From Phyllostachys edulis (lineage: Eukaryota; Streptophyta; Magnoliopsida; Poales; Poaceae): a stretch of 64,000 bases of DNA. Positions 63,263 to 64,000 of the stretch are shown here, in pieces (positions within the stretch are counted from its first letter, which is position 1; each line of letters opens with the position of its first letter). Where the stretch lies: positions 89,177,333 to 89,241,332 of the forward strand of contig CM070548.1 in NCBI GenBank assembly GCA_036346405.1, read 5' to 3'. The position numbers were made by a program, and so were the translations under genes. The notes beneath the pieces are model-generated. The model saw only the letters and a program-made list of their open reading frames with translations. It made no database searches and was not told the DNA's origin.

Positions 63263-64000
63263 CTACGAAAGCCATTCTGCCATAGGATACCGATCCGTCG
63301 GTTTACGTGTGCTCTCGCTACTCGCCGCGGCCCGACAACGCAGCGAGAACCATGCACCATCATCTCTTGCCTCATGCTCAGTAACATTCCCCTTTCTTCG
63401 AATCCGGCTTGACCCCAAGCCGGAGCATGAGGAAACAGGTGCAAGCTCACTGAGATCCTCCCAAGTAGCACTAGCTGGTGATGACCCTAACCATTGCACT
63501 AGTACTTGTGTGCCTGATGTTGATCCCGTGCGATGAAGACGACGTTGCATCACCCGATCCGGTACCTGTGCCTCTGCAGATGCTGGTAACTCATCTTGCG
63601 CCATCTCACCCGGGGCTAACGACTTTTTGAGCTGCAACACAAGGATGACCGGACGAATGCCGCACGTTGGGGGTAACTCCAATTTGTATGCCACGGCCCC
63701 GATCTTCCTTTCTACCTAAAATGGTCCAAAGTACCGAAAAACTTGTTTATGGTTAGACCTATTAGCCACTGAAGATTGCACATACGGTTGCAGTTTTAGG
63801 TACACCCAATCCTCAGACTCAAAGCTTCTTTCAGATCGTTTCATATCAGCTTGAGCCTTCATACGTTGATTAGCTCGATTGAGATGTTGTCTCAGCAGGT
63901 GTGTCATGAACTCCCTTTGTTGAAGCCAAGCAGTTAGGTCAGTAGAAGCACATGAAGAAGAATACACAACTCCAAAATGTCTTGGACTGTGTCCATACAA
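63263..64000 (-). pseudogene. Ty3/Gypsy pol 3' end (integrase C-terminus and chromodomain-like tail)
   Basis: The minus-strand frame enters from beyond the window. It contains TDLTAWLQQREFMTHLLRQH and SFESEDWVYLKLQPYVQSSV, the end of Gypsy integrase where KxGDxVYLKLxPY occurs, then RYFGPF. A TAG codon at 63716-63718 follows in frame. After it come GAVAYKLELPPTCGIRPVIL and a chromodomain-like VLVQWLGSSPASATWEDLSE. The stop at 63263 is natural for this family. One in-frame stop means the element is probably inactive. The 5' part of pol is not in the window. Confidence 0.85.

Overview
This is a window of plant nuclear DNA. Intron-rich genes encoding plant-type proteins sit among nested LTR retrotransposons and MITEs, and GC-rich first exons contrast with AT-rich introns. 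GC-rich 5' ends, Stowaway MITEs with CTCCCTCC ends and SIRE/Opie-type Copia elements point to a grass (Poaceae). The species cannot be fixed by eye.

Layout. 1-4.6 kb: minus-strand remnants, namely a decayed Nudix exon and four in-phase exons of a small coiled-coil protein. 4.6-13.6 kb: an old Copia element with 216-218 bp LTRs, filled by nested elements: an LTR containing a 2,772 bp solo LTR with a perfect 5 bp target duplication, a SIRE-type LTR, and inverted LTR fragments. 14.0-22.9 kb: CARA (carbamoyl-phosphate synthase small subunit), 11 coding exons, frame intact, with a complete 4,318 bp Copia element inside intron 7. 23.0-24.2 kb: the CARA 3' flank, repeated at 37.4-38.6 kb. Between the two copies lie a truncated minus-strand Copia element (24.6-27.2 kb) and a minus-strand SIRE/Maximus-like Copia element (27.2-37.4 kb) that has all domains, an extra 3' ORF and a solo LTR in its RT-RNase H region. 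41.2-46.8 kb: a TTM1/2-type triphosphate tunnel metalloenzyme gene whose exons read well apart from four single-base frame breaks. 48.4-51.4 kb: RBX1, five exons, intact. 53.1-55.6 kb: the 3' part of a kinesin-light-chain-related TPR gene (minus strand), with a 7 bp frame-breaking duplication and no upstream exons. 56.5-59.1 kb: a truncated Copia element. 59.1-64.0 kb: LTR-like DNA, a 1.29 kb non-autonomous hAT element, and the 3' end of a minus-strand Ty3/Gypsy pol that runs off the window.

The host genes do not form a pathway. CARA makes carbamoyl phosphate for arginine and pyrimidines, TTM is a tail-anchored phosphatase-like protein, RBX1 is the RING subunit of cullin ligases, and the TPR protein resembles KLCR cytoskeletal scaffolds. 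What ties the region together is retrotransposon history: insertion, truncation, solo-LTR formation and duplication of gene flanks. I found no CRISPR array, no RNA gene other than a SINE-like tRNA-derived sequence, and no clear new biological system. The observations most worth checking are the clustered frame breaks in TTM, the duplicated CARA 3' flank, the palindromic CGGTA-N-TACCG arrays in the SIRE LTRs, and the hAT and MULE-like elements.
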